Shown: positions 50,166 through 59,230, numbered from the stretch's first letter. The stretch is 64,000 nucleotides of DNA from Microbacterium pygmaeum (GCF_900100885.1 NZ_LT629692.1:2294001-2358000), one strand, 5' to 3'. Notes: generated by a model from the letters alone, not told the origin. Made by a program: numbers and translations.

Positions 50166-51038
50166 ATGGCAGAGAGCTCCTGGTCGCTCGGTCGCGCGCT
50201 GCGCGGCGTGTTCATCAAGCCGACCATCGACGAGACGACGTGGGACGACCTGGAGACGGCCCTGCTGACCGCCGACTTCGGGCCGGACATCACCGAGAAG
50301 ATCGTCGACGAGCTCCACGCCAAGGTGGACCGCTACCGGACGACGGACCCGCGGGACCTTCAGCGGATGCTGAAGGAGACTCTCGAGGAGCACTTCGCGA
50401 AGTTCGACACGACGCTGCGCCTGACCGAGCGTCCCGCAGTCGTCCTCGTCGTCGGCGTGAACGGCGTCGGCAAGACCACCACGATCGGCAAATTCGCGAA
50501 GTTCCTGCAGCGCTACGGGCGCTCCGTCGTGGTCGGCGCGGCCGACACGTTCCGCGCCGCTGCCGTCGATCAGCTGGCGACGTGGGCCGAGCGCGGCGGC
50601 GCGGCGATCGTGCGCCCCCAGCAGGAGGGCCAGGATCCGGCATCCGTCGCCTTCCAGACGATCGAGTACGCCAAGCGAACCGGCACGGAGATCGTGCTGG
50701 TGGACACCGCCGGTCGCCTGCACACCAAGGGCGGACTGATGGACGAGCTGACCAAGATCCGTCGCGTGATCGAGAAGCAGGCGCCGATCAGCGAAGTGCT
50801 GCTCGTGCTGGATGCGACCACCGGCCAGAACGGCGTGCTGCAGGCACAGGCGTTCCTCGAACATGCCGGCGTCACGGGGCTCGTCCTGACCAAACTCGAC
50901 GGTTCGGCGCGAGGCGGTTTCGTCCTCGCGGTCCAGGAGCGCACCGGCATCCCGGTCAAACTCCTCGGCCAGGGTGAGGGCATCGGCGACCTCACCGGGT
51001 TCACCCCGCACGTCTTCGCCGCCTCTCTGGTGGATTGA
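50166..51038 (+). CDS. ftsY: Signal recognition particle receptor FtsY
   Basis: A 290-residue SRP GTPase: N domain (residues 1-85), G1 VVGVNGVGKTTTIGKFAKFL (about 94-113), the DTFRAAAVDQL insertion box (about 124), G3 VLVDTAGRLHTKGGLMDEL (about 178) and G4 LTKLDGSARGG (about 242). The acidic A domain seen in E. coli is absent and the protein starts near the N domain with MAESSWSLGRALRGVF, so membrane contact likely uses the N-terminal helix. Confidence 0.95.
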   Translation: MAESSWSLGRALRGVFIKPTIDETTWDDLETALLTADFGPDITEKIVDELHAKVDRYRTTDPRDLQRMLKETLEEHFAKFDTTLRLTERPAVVLVVGVNGVGKTTTIGKFAKFLQRYGRSVVVGAADTFRAAAVDQLATWAERGGAAIVRPQQEGQDPASVAFQTIEYAKRTGTEIVLVDTAGRLHTKGGLMDELTKIRRVIEKQAPISEVLLVLDATTGQNGVLQAQAFLEHAGVTGLVLTKLDGSARGGFVLAVQERTGIPVKLLGQGEGIGDLTGFTPHVFAASLVD

Positions 51039-51107
51039 CCTTGGCGGAATCCGACGGCGCGCCGCCACGGGCTACCGTCGATGCCCTCACCCTGGTTTCA
51101 TGGGGAC

Positions 51108-51608
51108 ATGGCGATCGAGCATGACTACTTCGGACTCCTGGAGTCCGGCCCCGACGGGTCGATCTTCTGGTCGGAGAACGTCGAACTCGGCGACCAGACG
51201 GTCACGGTGGATCTGACCGCGCCCGATCAGGACGATGTGTCCGAGGCCGCGCTCGACATGGCCGCGGCGCTCATCTCGTCGATCGAAGCCATCGACCGGA
51301 CTGCCCGCAACGCCATGGTCTCCGAGCTGGATGACCGCACGAGCGAGGTCATCGAGTACATCCTCCAGCAGCAGGCCACGCTGGGCGATGAGCTCGAAGG
51401 CATGATGGTCGATGTCTCCGGAGACGTGCACATCGACGTCATCCGCTCGCTCCAGTTGATGAGCATGACGATCCTCGCCGATGAGCACGGCGGTGCCGAC
51501 CCGTTCGCCGTGCTGGAATACGCCCTGGACCCGGATGCGACCGACGATGTCATCCTGGTGAACCTCGACTCCGATGGCGACGTGCTCTCGGTGACGAGCG
51601 CGGACTGA
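51108..51608 (+). CDS. DUF2004 family protein
   Basis: A 166-residue acidic soluble protein. It begins MAIEHDYFGLLESGPDGSIF (the 'FG-L' opening of DUF2004), has a helical middle (EVIEYILQQQATLGDELEGM, about 78-97) and ends in Asp-rich beta strands (DDVILVNLDSDGDVLSVTS). Function unknown. ATG at 51108 is favoured by GGGGA just upstream; TACCGT at 51073-51078 may be the -10. Confidence 0.75.
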   Translation: MAIEHDYFGLLESGPDGSIFWSENVELGDQTVTVDLTAPDQDDVSEAALDMAAALISSIEAIDRTARNAMVSELDDRTSEVIEYILQQQATLGDELEGMMVDVSGDVHIDVIRSLQLMSMTILADEHGGADPFAVLEYALDPDATDDVILVNLDSDGDVLSVTSAD

Positions 51609-51632
51609 CCCGGCACCCCGGACGTCCCGCTC

Positions 51633-52064
51633 GTGCAGACGTTCCTGCCCTATCCCTCGTTCGTCGAGTCAGCGGCGGTCCTGGATCAGCCCCGACTGGG
51701 CAAACAGCGCGTCGAGACGTTCCAGCTCCTGCGGGCGAACACCGTCCCGGACTACGGATGGCGCCATCATCCGGCGGCGAAGATGTGGGCGGGACACGTG
51801 CCGGCGCTCGTCGCGTACGGACTCGCGATGACGGATGCCTGGACCGCGGCCGGCCACGCCGACACGGTTCGCGCGAAACTCCTCACCTTCGCCCCGGAGG
51901 TCGACGGCGTCCCGCAGGACGACCTCGACCTGCCCGGCTGGCTCGGCGACGAAGCCTTCCACCTTTCGCATCGGTCCAACCTCGTGCGCAAGGATCCCGA
52001 GTTCTACCGCCCCCGGTTCGGGGACATCCCCGACGACCTCCCGTACGTCTGGCCGCTGCCCTGA
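51633..52064 (+). CDS. MSMEG_6728 family protein (pyrimidine-dimer glycosylase-like)
   Basis: A 143-residue protein beginning MQTFLPYPSFVESAAVLDQP, then RLGKQRVETFQLLRAN and YGWRHHPAAKMWAGHVPALV, and ending FYRPRFGDIPDDLPYVWPLP. These match the MSMEG_6728 group, which relates to the T4 endonuclease V/Pyr_excise fold. A DNA repair role is plausible by homology only. GTG start. It lies 1 bp from the convergent lipA stop. Confidence 0.85.
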   Translation: MQTFLPYPSFVESAAVLDQPRLGKQRVETFQLLRANTVPDYGWRHHPAAKMWAGHVPALVAYGLAMTDAWTAAGHADTVRAKLLTFAPEVDGVPQDDLDLPGWLGDEAFHLSHRSNLVRKDPEFYRPRFGDIPDDLPYVWPLP

Positions 52065-52065
52065 C

Positions 52066-53094
52066 TCAGACAGCCTGCGCGAACCCGAGTTCGGCGCCGT
52101 CGGCGATGTGCGCGAGGTGCGGGGGGATCTCGCGTCCCTTCGAGACCATCGACTGCGCCCACAGGCGTCCTGCACGGTAGGAGGAGCGCACGAGCGGCCC
52201 GGCCAGCACTCCGAGGAAGCCGATCCGCTCGGCCGCTTCCTTGAACTCGACGAACTCCTGCGGCTTCACCCATCGGTCGACAGGGAGGTGCCGCGGCGTC
52301 GGGCGCAGATACTGCGTGATGGTGATGATGTCGGTACCGGCATCGTGCAGATCCTGCAGGGCCCGGACCACCTCATCCGGGGTCTCACCCATTCCGAGGA
52401 TCAGGTTCGACTTGGTGATCAGCCCGTGCTCGCGCGCCTGGGTCAGCACGTCGAGGGATCGTTCATACCGGAACGCCGGGCGGATGCGCTTGAAGATGCG
52501 CGGCACCGTCTCGACGTTGTGGGCGAAGACCTCCGGCCCGGAATCGAAGACCTCGCGCAGCAGGTCGGGGTTGCCGGAGAAGTCGGTCGCGAGGATCTCC
52601 ACGCCCGTTCCGGGGTTCTCGGCGTGGATGCGGCGCACCGTCTCGGCGTGCAGCCACGCGCCCTCGTCGGGCAGATCGTCACGAGCGACACCGGTCACCG
52701 TGGCGTACCGCAGTCGCATCCGCGTCACGCTCTCGGCGACGCGCCGCGGCTCGTCGATGTCGTAATCGGCGGGCTTGCCGGTGTCGATCTGGCAGAAATC
52801 GCAGCGGCGGGTGCACTGCGACCCGCCGATCAGGAAGGTCGCCTCACGGTCCTCCCAGCACTCGAAGATGTTCGGGCATCCCGCCTCCTGGCACACCGTG
52901 TGCAGACCCTCGTCCTTCACGAGCGCATGCAGTTCGGTGTATTCCGGGCCCATCTTCGCGCGCGTCTTGATCCATTCGGGCTTGCGCTCGATGGGCGTCT
53001 GCGCGTTGCGCACCTCCAGGCGCAGGAGCTTGCGACCCTGCGGAGCTGTTGCCGGGGATCCGGATGCCGCAGCCGGCGCCGCGCACGAGCTCAC
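52066..53094 (-). CDS. lipA: Lipoyl synthase LipA
   Basis: A 342-residue radical SAM enzyme with both clusters: auxiliary CQEAGCPNIFEC (about 74-85) and radical SAM CTRRCDFC (about 100-107). It has HNVETVPRIFKRIRPAFRYE, KSNLILGMGETPDEV and a C-terminal YLRPTPRHLPVDRWVKPQEF. It inserts two sulfurs into octanoyl-carrier proteins. GTG start overlaps the lipB stop (GTGA), so lipB-lipA form an operon. Confidence 0.96.
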   Translation of the reverse strand: MSSCAAPAAASGSPATAPQGRKLLRLEVRNAQTPIERKPEWIKTRAKMGPEYTELHALVKDEGLHTVCQEAGCPNIFECWEDREATFLIGGSQCTRRCDFCQIDTGKPADYDIDEPRRVAESVTRMRLRYATVTGVARDDLPDEGAWLHAETVRRIHAENPGTGVEILATDFSGNPDLLREVFDSGPEVFAHNVETVPRIFKRIRPAFRYERSLDVLTQAREHGLITKSNLILGMGETPDEVVRALQDLHDAGTDIITITQYLRPTPRHLPVDRWVKPQEFVEFKEAAERIGFLGVLAGPLVRSSYRAGRLWAQSMVSKGREIPPHLAHIADGAELGFAQAV

Positions 53095-53741
53095 GCTGCC
53101 ACCCCCGAGAGGGAGTCGGCGTATTCGGCGACGAAGGCGGCGGCGACCGTCTCCATGATGTCCGCGGGGGAGATGTCGTCGCCGACGACCTCGCTGATCG
53201 TCGTGACCCCGGCATCCGTGATCCCGCACGGGATGATCCCGTCGAATCCCGACAGCGAGTTGTCGCAATTGACCGCGAAGCCGTGCATGGTGACGCCCTG
53301 CTGGACGCGCACGCCGATCGCGGCCACCTTGTCTTCCGAGAGCGGTCTGCGCACCCAGACACCGCTGCGACCCTCCACCTGATAGCCCTCGACGCCGTAC
53401 TCGCGCAGCGCGCCGATCAGGATCCGCTCCATGCGTCGGACATGCTCGACGACGTCCACGGGCTGGCGTAGACGGACGATGGGATAGCCCACGAGCTGCC
53501 CCGGCCCGTGCCAGGTGATCTTGCCGCCGCGGTCGACGTCGATCACGGGCGTCCCGTCGGCAGGGCGCTCGTGCGCCTCGGTGCGCTTGCCCGCCGTGTA
53601 GACGGCTTCGTGCTCGAGCAGCAGCAGCGTGTCGGGCCGGATTCCCGACACGACATCGGCATGGACCCGTCGCTGCAGGTCCCACCCGTCCTGATAGGCG
53701 ACGAGATCGGGAGCCAATCCCGCCAGAACGACATCGAGCAT
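53091..53741 (-). CDS. lipB: Octanoyltransferase LipB
   Basis: A 216-residue enzyme: LLLEHEAVYTAGKRTEAHER (about 40-59), VDRGGKITWHGPGQLVGYPI (about 69-88, the RGGxxTxHGPGQ signature), GVRVQQGVTMHGFAVN and GIIPCGITDAGVTTISE (catalytic Cys about 178). It moves octanoate from ACP to lipoyl domains, the step before LipA. ATG preceded by GGAGG. Confidence 0.95.
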   Translation of the reverse strand: MLDVVLAGLAPDLVAYQDGWDLQRRVHADVVSGIRPDTLLLLEHEAVYTAGKRTEAHERPADGTPVIDVDRGGKITWHGPGQLVGYPIVRLRQPVDVVEHVRRMERILIGALREYGVEGYQVEGRSGVWVRRPLSEDKVAAIGVRVQQGVTMHGFAVNCDNSLSGFDGIIPCGITDAGVTTISEVVGDDISPADIMETVAAAFVAEYADSLSGVAA

Positions 53742-53769
53742 GCAGACCTCCGGGGAGCCGGTTCAGCCG

Positions 53770-53792
53770 TGGACATTTATGGAATGCGTCCA
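53770..53792. promoter_or_regulatory. Candidate operator between lipB and the TetR-VOC gene
   Basis: Nested inverted repeats TGGAC-N13-GTCCA and CATT-N5-AATG sit in the divergent region. A TetR regulator could bind here. Confidence 0.35.
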
Positions 53793-53819
53793 ACAATACG
53801 CCTTCGTCGCACCTGCTCG

Positions 53820-53825
53820 TACGCT
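53820..53825 (+). promoter_or_regulatory. -10 hexamer of the leaderless TetR-VOC gene
   Basis: TACGCT, then gagggc (6 nt), then ATG at 53832. Confidence 0.5.
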
Positions 53826-53831
53826 GAGGGC

Positions 53832-54824
53832 ATGTCGTCAGAGTCGCGCGCAGGCAGGCCCAAGGCATCGTCACGCGAGACCCTGGCCGAGGCGGCCTGC
53901 GAGCTGTTCCTCGAGCAGGGCTACGAGCAGACCTCGATCGCCGACATCACGCGGCGTGCGGGTGTGAGCCGCTCGAGCTTCTTCAACTACTTCGCGTCCA
54001 AGGGCGAGATCCTCTGGTCGGGGCTTGACGAGCGGATCGCACGCTTCGAGTCCCAGCTCGGCCGCGCAGGTGGAGCGGATGCCACGGCAGCCGTGCGCGC
54101 GGGGTTGATCGCCCTGGGCACGGACTTCGCCCCGGACACGCTGGCGCTGGCACTGGGGAACACCCGGGCGATGGGGATCGAGGAGGAGCTCGAGCGCGAG
54201 GCGTCGCTGCGGAGGGCGCGTATCGCCCGCGCGGTGGCGGATCGCCTGACCGCCGACGGCGCCGACCGTCTGCACGCCGAGGTCGCCGCCGCGGCGTACG
54301 CCGGAGCGGTCCTGGCTGCCGTCGATGCCTGGGCACGCGAGGGCGCGGGGCGCACTTCGCTCAGTGGATTCCTGCCGCGCGCACTGGCGATCGCGGAGCG
54401 CACGGGGGTGCCGGAGGTGCAACGCGGCGATGTCCGTCAGCTCCGTGTCGTCGTGCATGCGGCGCAGTTCGAGGGTGCGCTCACCTTCTACCGCGACGTC
54501 GTCGGGATGCCGCAGCAGGCCGCCTTCGAGGCAGACGGCGGCGCTCATGTCGTGATCCTCGATGCCGGGAGAGCGACGCTCGAGCTCGCGAACACGGCGC
54601 AGGTCGCCTTCATCGACGGGGTGGAGACCGACGGCGGCACGAGCGAACGCATCAGGATCGCGCTCGAAGTCGACGACACCGCCGGTGTGGTCGAGCGTCT
54701 GGCCGCCGCGGGCGCGCAGGTCGAGGCATCCGCTCGTCTCACGCCGTGGCGGTCGATGAACGCGCGACTGCGCGCGCCGGCCGATCTGCAGCTGACCGTC
54801 TTCCAAGAGCTCGGCGACGACTGA
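53832..54824 (+). CDS. TetR-family regulator fused to a VOC/glyoxalase domain
   Basis: A 330-residue fusion. Residues 1-200 are a TetR regulator: KASSRETLAEAACELFLEQG (13-32), the helix-turn-helix TSIADITRRAGVSRSSFFNY (about 36-55) and an alpha-helical ligand domain ending GFLPRALAIAERTGVPEV. Residues about 205-330 are one VOC unit: RVVVHAAQFEGALTFYRDVV, AHVVILDAGRATLELANTAQ, and APADLQLTVFQEL. The VOC part likely binds a small molecule or acts on it. No frame break is seen at the junction. The leaderless promoter lies next to a candidate operator. Confidence 0.87.
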   Translation: MSSESRAGRPKASSRETLAEAACELFLEQGYEQTSIADITRRAGVSRSSFFNYFASKGEILWSGLDERIARFESQLGRAGGADATAAVRAGLIALGTDFAPDTLALALGNTRAMGIEEELEREASLRRARIARAVADRLTADGADRLHAEVAAAAYAGAVLAAVDAWAREGAGRTSLSGFLPRALAIAERTGVPEVQRGDVRQLRVVVHAAQFEGALTFYRDVVGMPQQAAFEADGGAHVVILDAGRATLELANTAQVAFIDGVETDGGTSERIRIALEVDDTAGVVERLAAAGAQVEASARLTPWRSMNARLRAPADLQLTVFQELGDD

Positions 54825-54878
54825 TCAGGTCGCCGGCGATCCGGAGCCTCGCCTCAGGACGCGTAAACTTGGCGGATC

Positions 54879-56450
54879 ATGGCTACCTTCGGCACCCTTT
54901 CCGATCGGCTCACCGAGACCTTCCGCAACCTCCGCACCAAGGGCAAGCTCACGCCGGCGGACGTGGATGGGACCGTCCGCGAGATCCGGCGCGCGCTCCT
55001 CGACGCCGACGTCGCGCTCCCGGTCGTCAAGGACTTCACCGCGAAGGTGCGCGAACGCGCGCTCGGGGATGAGGTCAGCAAAGCGCTCAACCCCGCCCAG
55101 CAGGTCGTCCAGATCGTCAATGAAGAGCTGATCGCGATCCTCGGCGGCCAGCAGCGTCGCCTGCAGTTCGCGAAGAACCCGCCCACGGTCATCATGCTCG
55201 CCGGGCTCCAGGGTTCGGGGAAGACGACCTTCGCGGGCAAGCTCGCGAAGATGCTGGAGAAGGACGGTCACACACCGCTGCTGGTCGCCGCCGACCTGCA
55301 GCGGCCGAATGCCGTCAACCAGCTCCAGGTCGTCGCGGGGCAAGCCGGTGCCGCGATCTACGCCCCCCAGCCGGGCAACGGGACCGGTGACCCGGTCCAG
55401 GTCGCACGCGACGGCGTGGAGGTCGCGCGCCGCCAGCAGCATGACGTCGTCATCATCGACACGGCCGGCCGACTCGGCGTCGATGCCGAGCTGATGAAGC
55501 AGGCCTCGGACATCCGCAAGGCGACGGACCCGGACGAAGTGCTCTTCGTCATCGACGCGATGATCGGTCAGGACGCCGTCAACACCGCGAAGGCGTTCCA
55601 GGACGGCGTCGATTTCACCGGCGTCGTGCTGTCCAAGCTGGACGGCGACGCGCGCGGTGGCGCCGCACTGTCCGTCGCCTCGGTCACCGGTCGTCCGATC
55701 ATCTTCGCGTCCACGGGCGAAGGCCTCGATGACCTCGAGCCGTTCCACCCGGATCGCATGGCTTCGCGCATCCTCGACCTCGGCGACATCCTGACCCTCA
55801 TCGAGCAGGCCCAGCAGGCCTTCGACGAGGAAGAAGCCATGAAGATGGCCGAGAAGCTCGCGACGGAGAGCTTCACCCTCGAGGATTTCCTCGAGCAGAT
55901 GCAGCAGATGAAGAAGATGGGCTCGATGAAGAAGATGCTCGGCATGCTGCCGGGCATGGGCTCGATGAAGCAGCAGCTCGAGGATTTCGACGAGAAGGAG
56001 ATCGACCGCACCGAGGCGATCATCCGCTCGATGACGCTGGGGGAGCGGCGCAACCCCAAGATCCTCAACGGCTCGCGGCGCCTGCGAATCGCCCGCGGTT
56101 CGGGAATGACGGTGACCGACGTCAACGCGCTCGTGAACCGCTTCGAGCAGGCGGCGAAGATGATGAAGACCGTCGCGCGCGGCGGGGTTCCCAACATCCC
56201 CGGCATGGGGCCGGTGCCGGGTGCGGGACGCCCCGGTGCCTCGTCCAAGCGCGGCAAGCAGGTCAAGGCGAAGGGCTCCCGGTCGGGCAACCCGGCCAAG
56301 CGCGCCCAGGAGAACGCCGGCATCGCGGCATCCGCTCCGGCGCAGCCGACCGGGTCCGGGTTCGGACTCGGCAGCGCGGGCGCCGGCGGCGCAGGCGCGC
56401 CGAGTGCCGCCGACCTGGCGGAGCTGCAGAAGCTCCTCGGCAAGGGCTGA
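54879..56450 (+). CDS. ffh: Signal recognition particle protein Ffh
   Basis: A 523-residue SRP54 homologue: N domain, G1 LAGLQGSGKTTFAGKLAKML (about 106-125), DLQRPNAVNQLQVV (about 139), G3 IIDTAGRLGVDAELM (about 194), LSKLDGDARGGAALSV (about 250), and a Met-rich M domain with FLEQMQQMKKMGSMKKMLGM (about 338-357). The C-terminal 80 residues are a Gly/Ala/Pro-rich extension. It pairs with 4.5S RNA and FtsY for membrane targeting. TAAACT (54864-54869) lies 9 nt before the ATG. Confidence 0.96.
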   Translation: MATFGTLSDRLTETFRNLRTKGKLTPADVDGTVREIRRALLDADVALPVVKDFTAKVRERALGDEVSKALNPAQQVVQIVNEELIAILGGQQRRLQFAKNPPTVIMLAGLQGSGKTTFAGKLAKMLEKDGHTPLLVAADLQRPNAVNQLQVVAGQAGAAIYAPQPGNGTGDPVQVARDGVEVARRQQHDVVIIDTAGRLGVDAELMKQASDIRKATDPDEVLFVIDAMIGQDAVNTAKAFQDGVDFTGVVLSKLDGDARGGAALSVASVTGRPIIFASTGEGLDDLEPFHPDRMASRILDLGDILTLIEQAQQAFDEEEAMKMAEKLATESFTLEDFLEQMQQMKKMGSMKKMLGMLPGMGSMKQQLEDFDEKEIDRTEAIIRSMTLGERRNPKILNGSRRLRIARGSGMTVTDVNALVNRFEQAAKMMKTVARGGVPNIPGMGPVPGAGRPGASSKRGKQVKAKGSRSGNPAKRAQENAGIAASAPAQPTGSGFGLGSAGAGGAGAPSAADLAELQKLLGKG

Positions 56451-56566
56451 CCTCGCGGAGCCGTCCTTCCACGGCGGCCAGATCAGGCGATCTCGCCGGG
56501 GCAGGACGATTCGGCGCGCTGCGTCCTGTGCCGGTGAGATCCTGATCCGGTGGCACGGATCTCGCG
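56451..56566. terminator. Long two-way hairpin between ffh and the YbdK-type gene
   Basis: The arms 56478-56508 and 56522-56550 pair over about 29 positions with two or three mismatches, a wobble and one 2-nt bulge (inner CAGGACG / CGTCCTG, outer GATCAGG / CCTGATC). The genes on both sides converge on it. Confidence 0.6.
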
Positions 56567-57730
56567 TCAGTGGCCCAGCGCCGCGAGATGCTCGCGCAGT
56601 GTGGGGCCGGCGCGGAACTCGCGGATGAGGTGCTGCACGACCTCGCGCAGATCGCCCTCCGCGGCATCGGCCACCAGCGTCTGGCGCGCATAGCTGGCGC
56701 CCTGCTCGAGGATGGTGTCCAGACCGGCGAACTCCCGCGCGCACTTGAGGTCGACCGCGACGTCCGCGAGCTCGGCCATCGTCTCGCGCAGGTGCTCCCG
56801 TACGGGGCGCTGGGTGCCGTCACTGTCGACGATGACGCGGGCATCGAGGCCGTACCGCGCCGCTCGCCACTTGTTCTCCCGGACGAACCACGGCTGGACG
56901 ACAGTCAGCTCGCGGCCTTCGTCGAGCAGCCGAGAGAAGTGCTCCACGAGCGCCTGCACGAGCGATGCGACCGCCGCGAGCTCGGGGAGTGTCGACATCC
57001 CGTCGCAGGCGCGCACCTCGATGGTGCCCCAGCGGGGGGCGGGGCGGATGTCCCAGCGCACCTCCGACGCGTCCGCCATCACGCCGGTGCGCACCATGTC
57101 GTCGAGGTAGCCCTCGAACTCGGACCAATCCTGCAGCGGCCATGGGAGCCCCGCCGTCGGCAGCTGCTGGAACACGAGCGATCGATTGGAGGCGTAGCCG
57201 GTCCGCTCACCCGCCCAGAAGGGACTGGATGCCGAGAGCGCCTGCAGATGCGGCAGGTAGACGGACAGGGCGTTGATGATCGGGAAGACCTTGTTCACGT
57301 CCTCCACGCCGACGTGGATGTGGATTCCCCAGATCATCATGTTGCGACCCCACCACTGGGTGCGCTCGATGAGCTTGTGGTACCGCGTCTTGTCGGTGAC
57401 GGACTGCTCGTACCACTGGGCGAAGGGGTGGCTGCCGGCGCAGAGCAGCTCGACATCCATCGGATTGGTGACCGTGCGCACCGCGGCGATCGCGTCGGCG
57501 ATGTCATCCACGGCCGCGGCGACCGTGTCGCCGATGCCGCTTGTCACCTCGACCGTATTGGTCAGCAGCTCACCGGTGACGGTGTACCGCTCGAGAGCCG
57601 TCGCGTCCTCGAGGACGTCGATCACCTCGGGTGCGCGCGGCACCAGGTCTCCAGTGATCCCGTCGGCGAGCATGAGTTCCCACTCCAGACCCACGGATGA
57701 GCGGGCGGATGTCGCGAAGGGCACCGTCAT
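56567..57730 (-). CDS. YbdK-type carboxylate-amine (glutamate-cysteine) ligase
   Basis: A 387-residue GCS2-family protein: SSVGLEWELMLADGITGDLV (residues 11-30, metal Glu), LLTNTVEVTSGIGDTVAAAV, the IWGIHIHVGVEDVNKVFPII strand (about 134-153), ASNRSLVFQQLPTAGLPWPL and PRWGTIEVRACDGMSTLPEL (about 232). Some members have weak glutamate-cysteine ligase activity; in Actinobacteria the true role is unclear because mycothiol is the main thiol. It sits between ffh and rpsP on the opposite strand. Confidence 0.88.
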   Translation of the reverse strand: MTVPFATSARSSVGLEWELMLADGITGDLVPRAPEVIDVLEDATALERYTVTGELLTNTVEVTSGIGDTVAAAVDDIADAIAAVRTVTNPMDVELLCAGSHPFAQWYEQSVTDKTRYHKLIERTQWWGRNMMIWGIHIHVGVEDVNKVFPIINALSVYLPHLQALSASSPFWAGERTGYASNRSLVFQQLPTAGLPWPLQDWSEFEGYLDDMVRTGVMADASEVRWDIRPAPRWGTIEVRACDGMSTLPELAAVASLVQALVEHFSRLLDEGRELTVVQPWFVRENKWRAARYGLDARVIVDSDGTQRPVREHLRETMAELADVAVDLKCAREFAGLDTILEQGASYARQTLVADAAEGDLREVVQHLIREFRAGPTLREHLAALGH

Positions 57731-57933
57731 GGGGTCAGTTTCGCACGCGGACGGCGCAACGCCGGTGATTCGTCATGGTTCGCAACGACGAGTCCGATGT
57801 GCGAGAATTGTGGGTCGGACCACTCGCTCGACCCTCTATCCAGCGTTCAGGTCCTCCTTTTGAGCTTCCGCCGGGTGTGCACCCCACTCTCCAGGCGATC
57901 GGTTCGTTCACTTCACACATTTCTGGAGAAATC

Positions 57934-58356
57934 GTGGCTGTCAAGATTCGTCTCAAGCGCCTGGGCAAGATCCGTGCGCCCTACTACCGCATCGTCGTGG
58001 CCGATTCGCGCACCAAGCGCGACGGTCGTGTCATCGAAGAGATCGGCAAGTACCACCCGACCGAGGAGCCCTCGTTCATCGAGGTCGACTCCGAGCGGGC
58101 CCAGTACTGGCTCTCCGTCGGCGCTCAGCCGACCGAGCAGGTCGCCGCGCTGCTGAAGCTCACCGGTGACTGGGGCAAGTTCAAGGGCGACGCGAACGCC
58201 GTCTCGACCGTCAAGGTCAAAGAGCCCAAGGCCCCCTTCGAGGCCGACACGACCAAGAAGGTCGTCATCAAGCCGAAGGCTGAGAAGAAGACCGAAGAGC
58301 CCGCAGCTGAGGCGCCGGCAGAGGCTGACGCCGACGCCGCGACCGACGCCGAATAA
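57934..58356 (+). CDS. rpsP: 30S ribosomal protein S16 with acidic tail
   Basis: A 140-residue protein: the S16 core AVKIRLKRLGKIRAPYYRIV to about residue 85 (WLSVGAQPTEQVAALLKLTG), then a Lys-then-Glu/Ala-rich tail (KKTEEPAAEAPAEADADAA) typical of actinobacterial S16. GTG start preceded by TGGAGAAA. About 150-200 bp of leader precede it. It heads the rpsP-khpA-rimM-trmD operon. Confidence 0.95.
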   Translation: MAVKIRLKRLGKIRAPYYRIVVADSRTKRDGRVIEEIGKYHPTEEPSFIEVDSERAQYWLSVGAQPTEQVAALLKLTGDWGKFKGDANAVSTVKVKEPKAPFEADTTKKVVIKPKAEKKTEEPAAEAPAEADADAATDAE

Positions 58357-58358
58357 TC

Positions 58359-58592
58359 GTGGTGCTGGCCGCCGCGCTCGAACACGTCGTCAAGGGGATC
58401 GTCGATCACCCCGATGACGTGTCCATCCACTCGTCGACGTCACCCCGCGGTGACGTCCTCGAGGTGCACGTCCACCCGGACGACCGGGGTCGCGTGATCG
58501 GGCGCGGCGGCCGCACGGCGAAAGCCCTGCGAACGCTGATCTCTGCGCTTGCCGACGGCCGGCGCGTGCGCGTCGACGTCGCGGACGACTGA
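58359..58592 (+). CDS. khpA: KH-domain RNA-binding protein KhpA
   Basis: A 77-residue single KH domain: LEHVVKGIVDHPDDVSIHSS, a beta strand EVHVHPDDRG, the GxxG-type loop VIGRGGRTAKALRTLISALA (residues about 46-65) and RRVRVDVADD. It binds structured RNA and helps set cell division and envelope gene expression in other Gram-positives. The GTG start is 2 bp after rpsP; a second GTG follows directly. Confidence 0.92.
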   Translation: MVLAAALEHVVKGIVDHPDDVSIHSSTSPRGDVLEVHVHPDDRGRVIGRGGRTAKALRTLISALADGRRVRVDVADD

Positions 58593-58593
58593 C

Positions 58594-59229
58594 GTGAGCG
58601 ACGAGAGCACCTCGCCCCGCCCGCAGAAGTCCGCCAAGACCCAGCTTCGAGTCGGGCGCCTTGTGAAGGCCCACGGCCTCAAAGGCGCTCTGAAGCTGGA
58701 GTTGTACACCGATGACCCCGAGGGTCGTTTCACGCCTGGTGCCGCTTTCACGCTCCAGGTGCCCGAGTCCTCGCCATGGCACGGCAAGACGCTGACCGTA
58801 CGCGAGTTCCGGTGGATGAACTCCCACCCGGTCGCCTTCTTCGACGGCGTCGATGACCGCTCCGGCGCCGAAGAGCTCATCCGCGCGATCCTCTGGGTCG
58901 ACCAGGACGACGAGACCGCGCCGGTCGAGGACGACGCCTGGTACGACCATCAGCTCGTCGGTCTCGACGTCGTGCGCGACGGCGACATCGTCGGCCGCGT
59001 CATCCGCGTCGAGCACCTCCCGGCGCAGGATCTGCTCATCGTGCGCACCGGTCCCGACGCCGAGGTGCTGGTCCCGTTCGTCAAGGCGATCGTGCCCGAG
59101 GTCGACATGGCCGCTGGGCGCGTGCTGGTCACGCCGCCGCCGGGACTCTTCGAAGAACTTCCCGCCGACGACGACGCTCCCGGGCCGACGACGGAGCCTG
59201 ACGAGGCCGAAGACCCCTCGGACGACTGA
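58594..59229 (+). CDS. rimM: Ribosome maturation factor RimM
   Basis: A 211-residue protein: RVGRLVKAHGLKGALKLELY (residues about 17-36), the VREFRWMNSHPVAFFDGVDD strand, ELIRAILWVDQDD, and a PRC-barrel half WYDHQLVGLDVVRDGDIVGR to VPFVKAIVPEVDMAAGRVLV (about 162-181). The acidic tail is unstructured. It binds S19 in the 30S head during assembly. GTG start 1 bp after khpA. Confidence 0.94.
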   Translation: MSDESTSPRPQKSAKTQLRVGRLVKAHGLKGALKLELYTDDPEGRFTPGAAFTLQVPESSPWHGKTLTVREFRWMNSHPVAFFDGVDDRSGAEELIRAILWVDQDDETAPVEDDAWYDHQLVGLDVVRDGDIVGRVIRVEHLPAQDLLIVRTGPDAEVLVPFVKAIVPEVDMAAGRVLVTPPPGLFEELPADDDAPGPTTEPDEAEDPSDD

Positions 59230-59230
59230 C

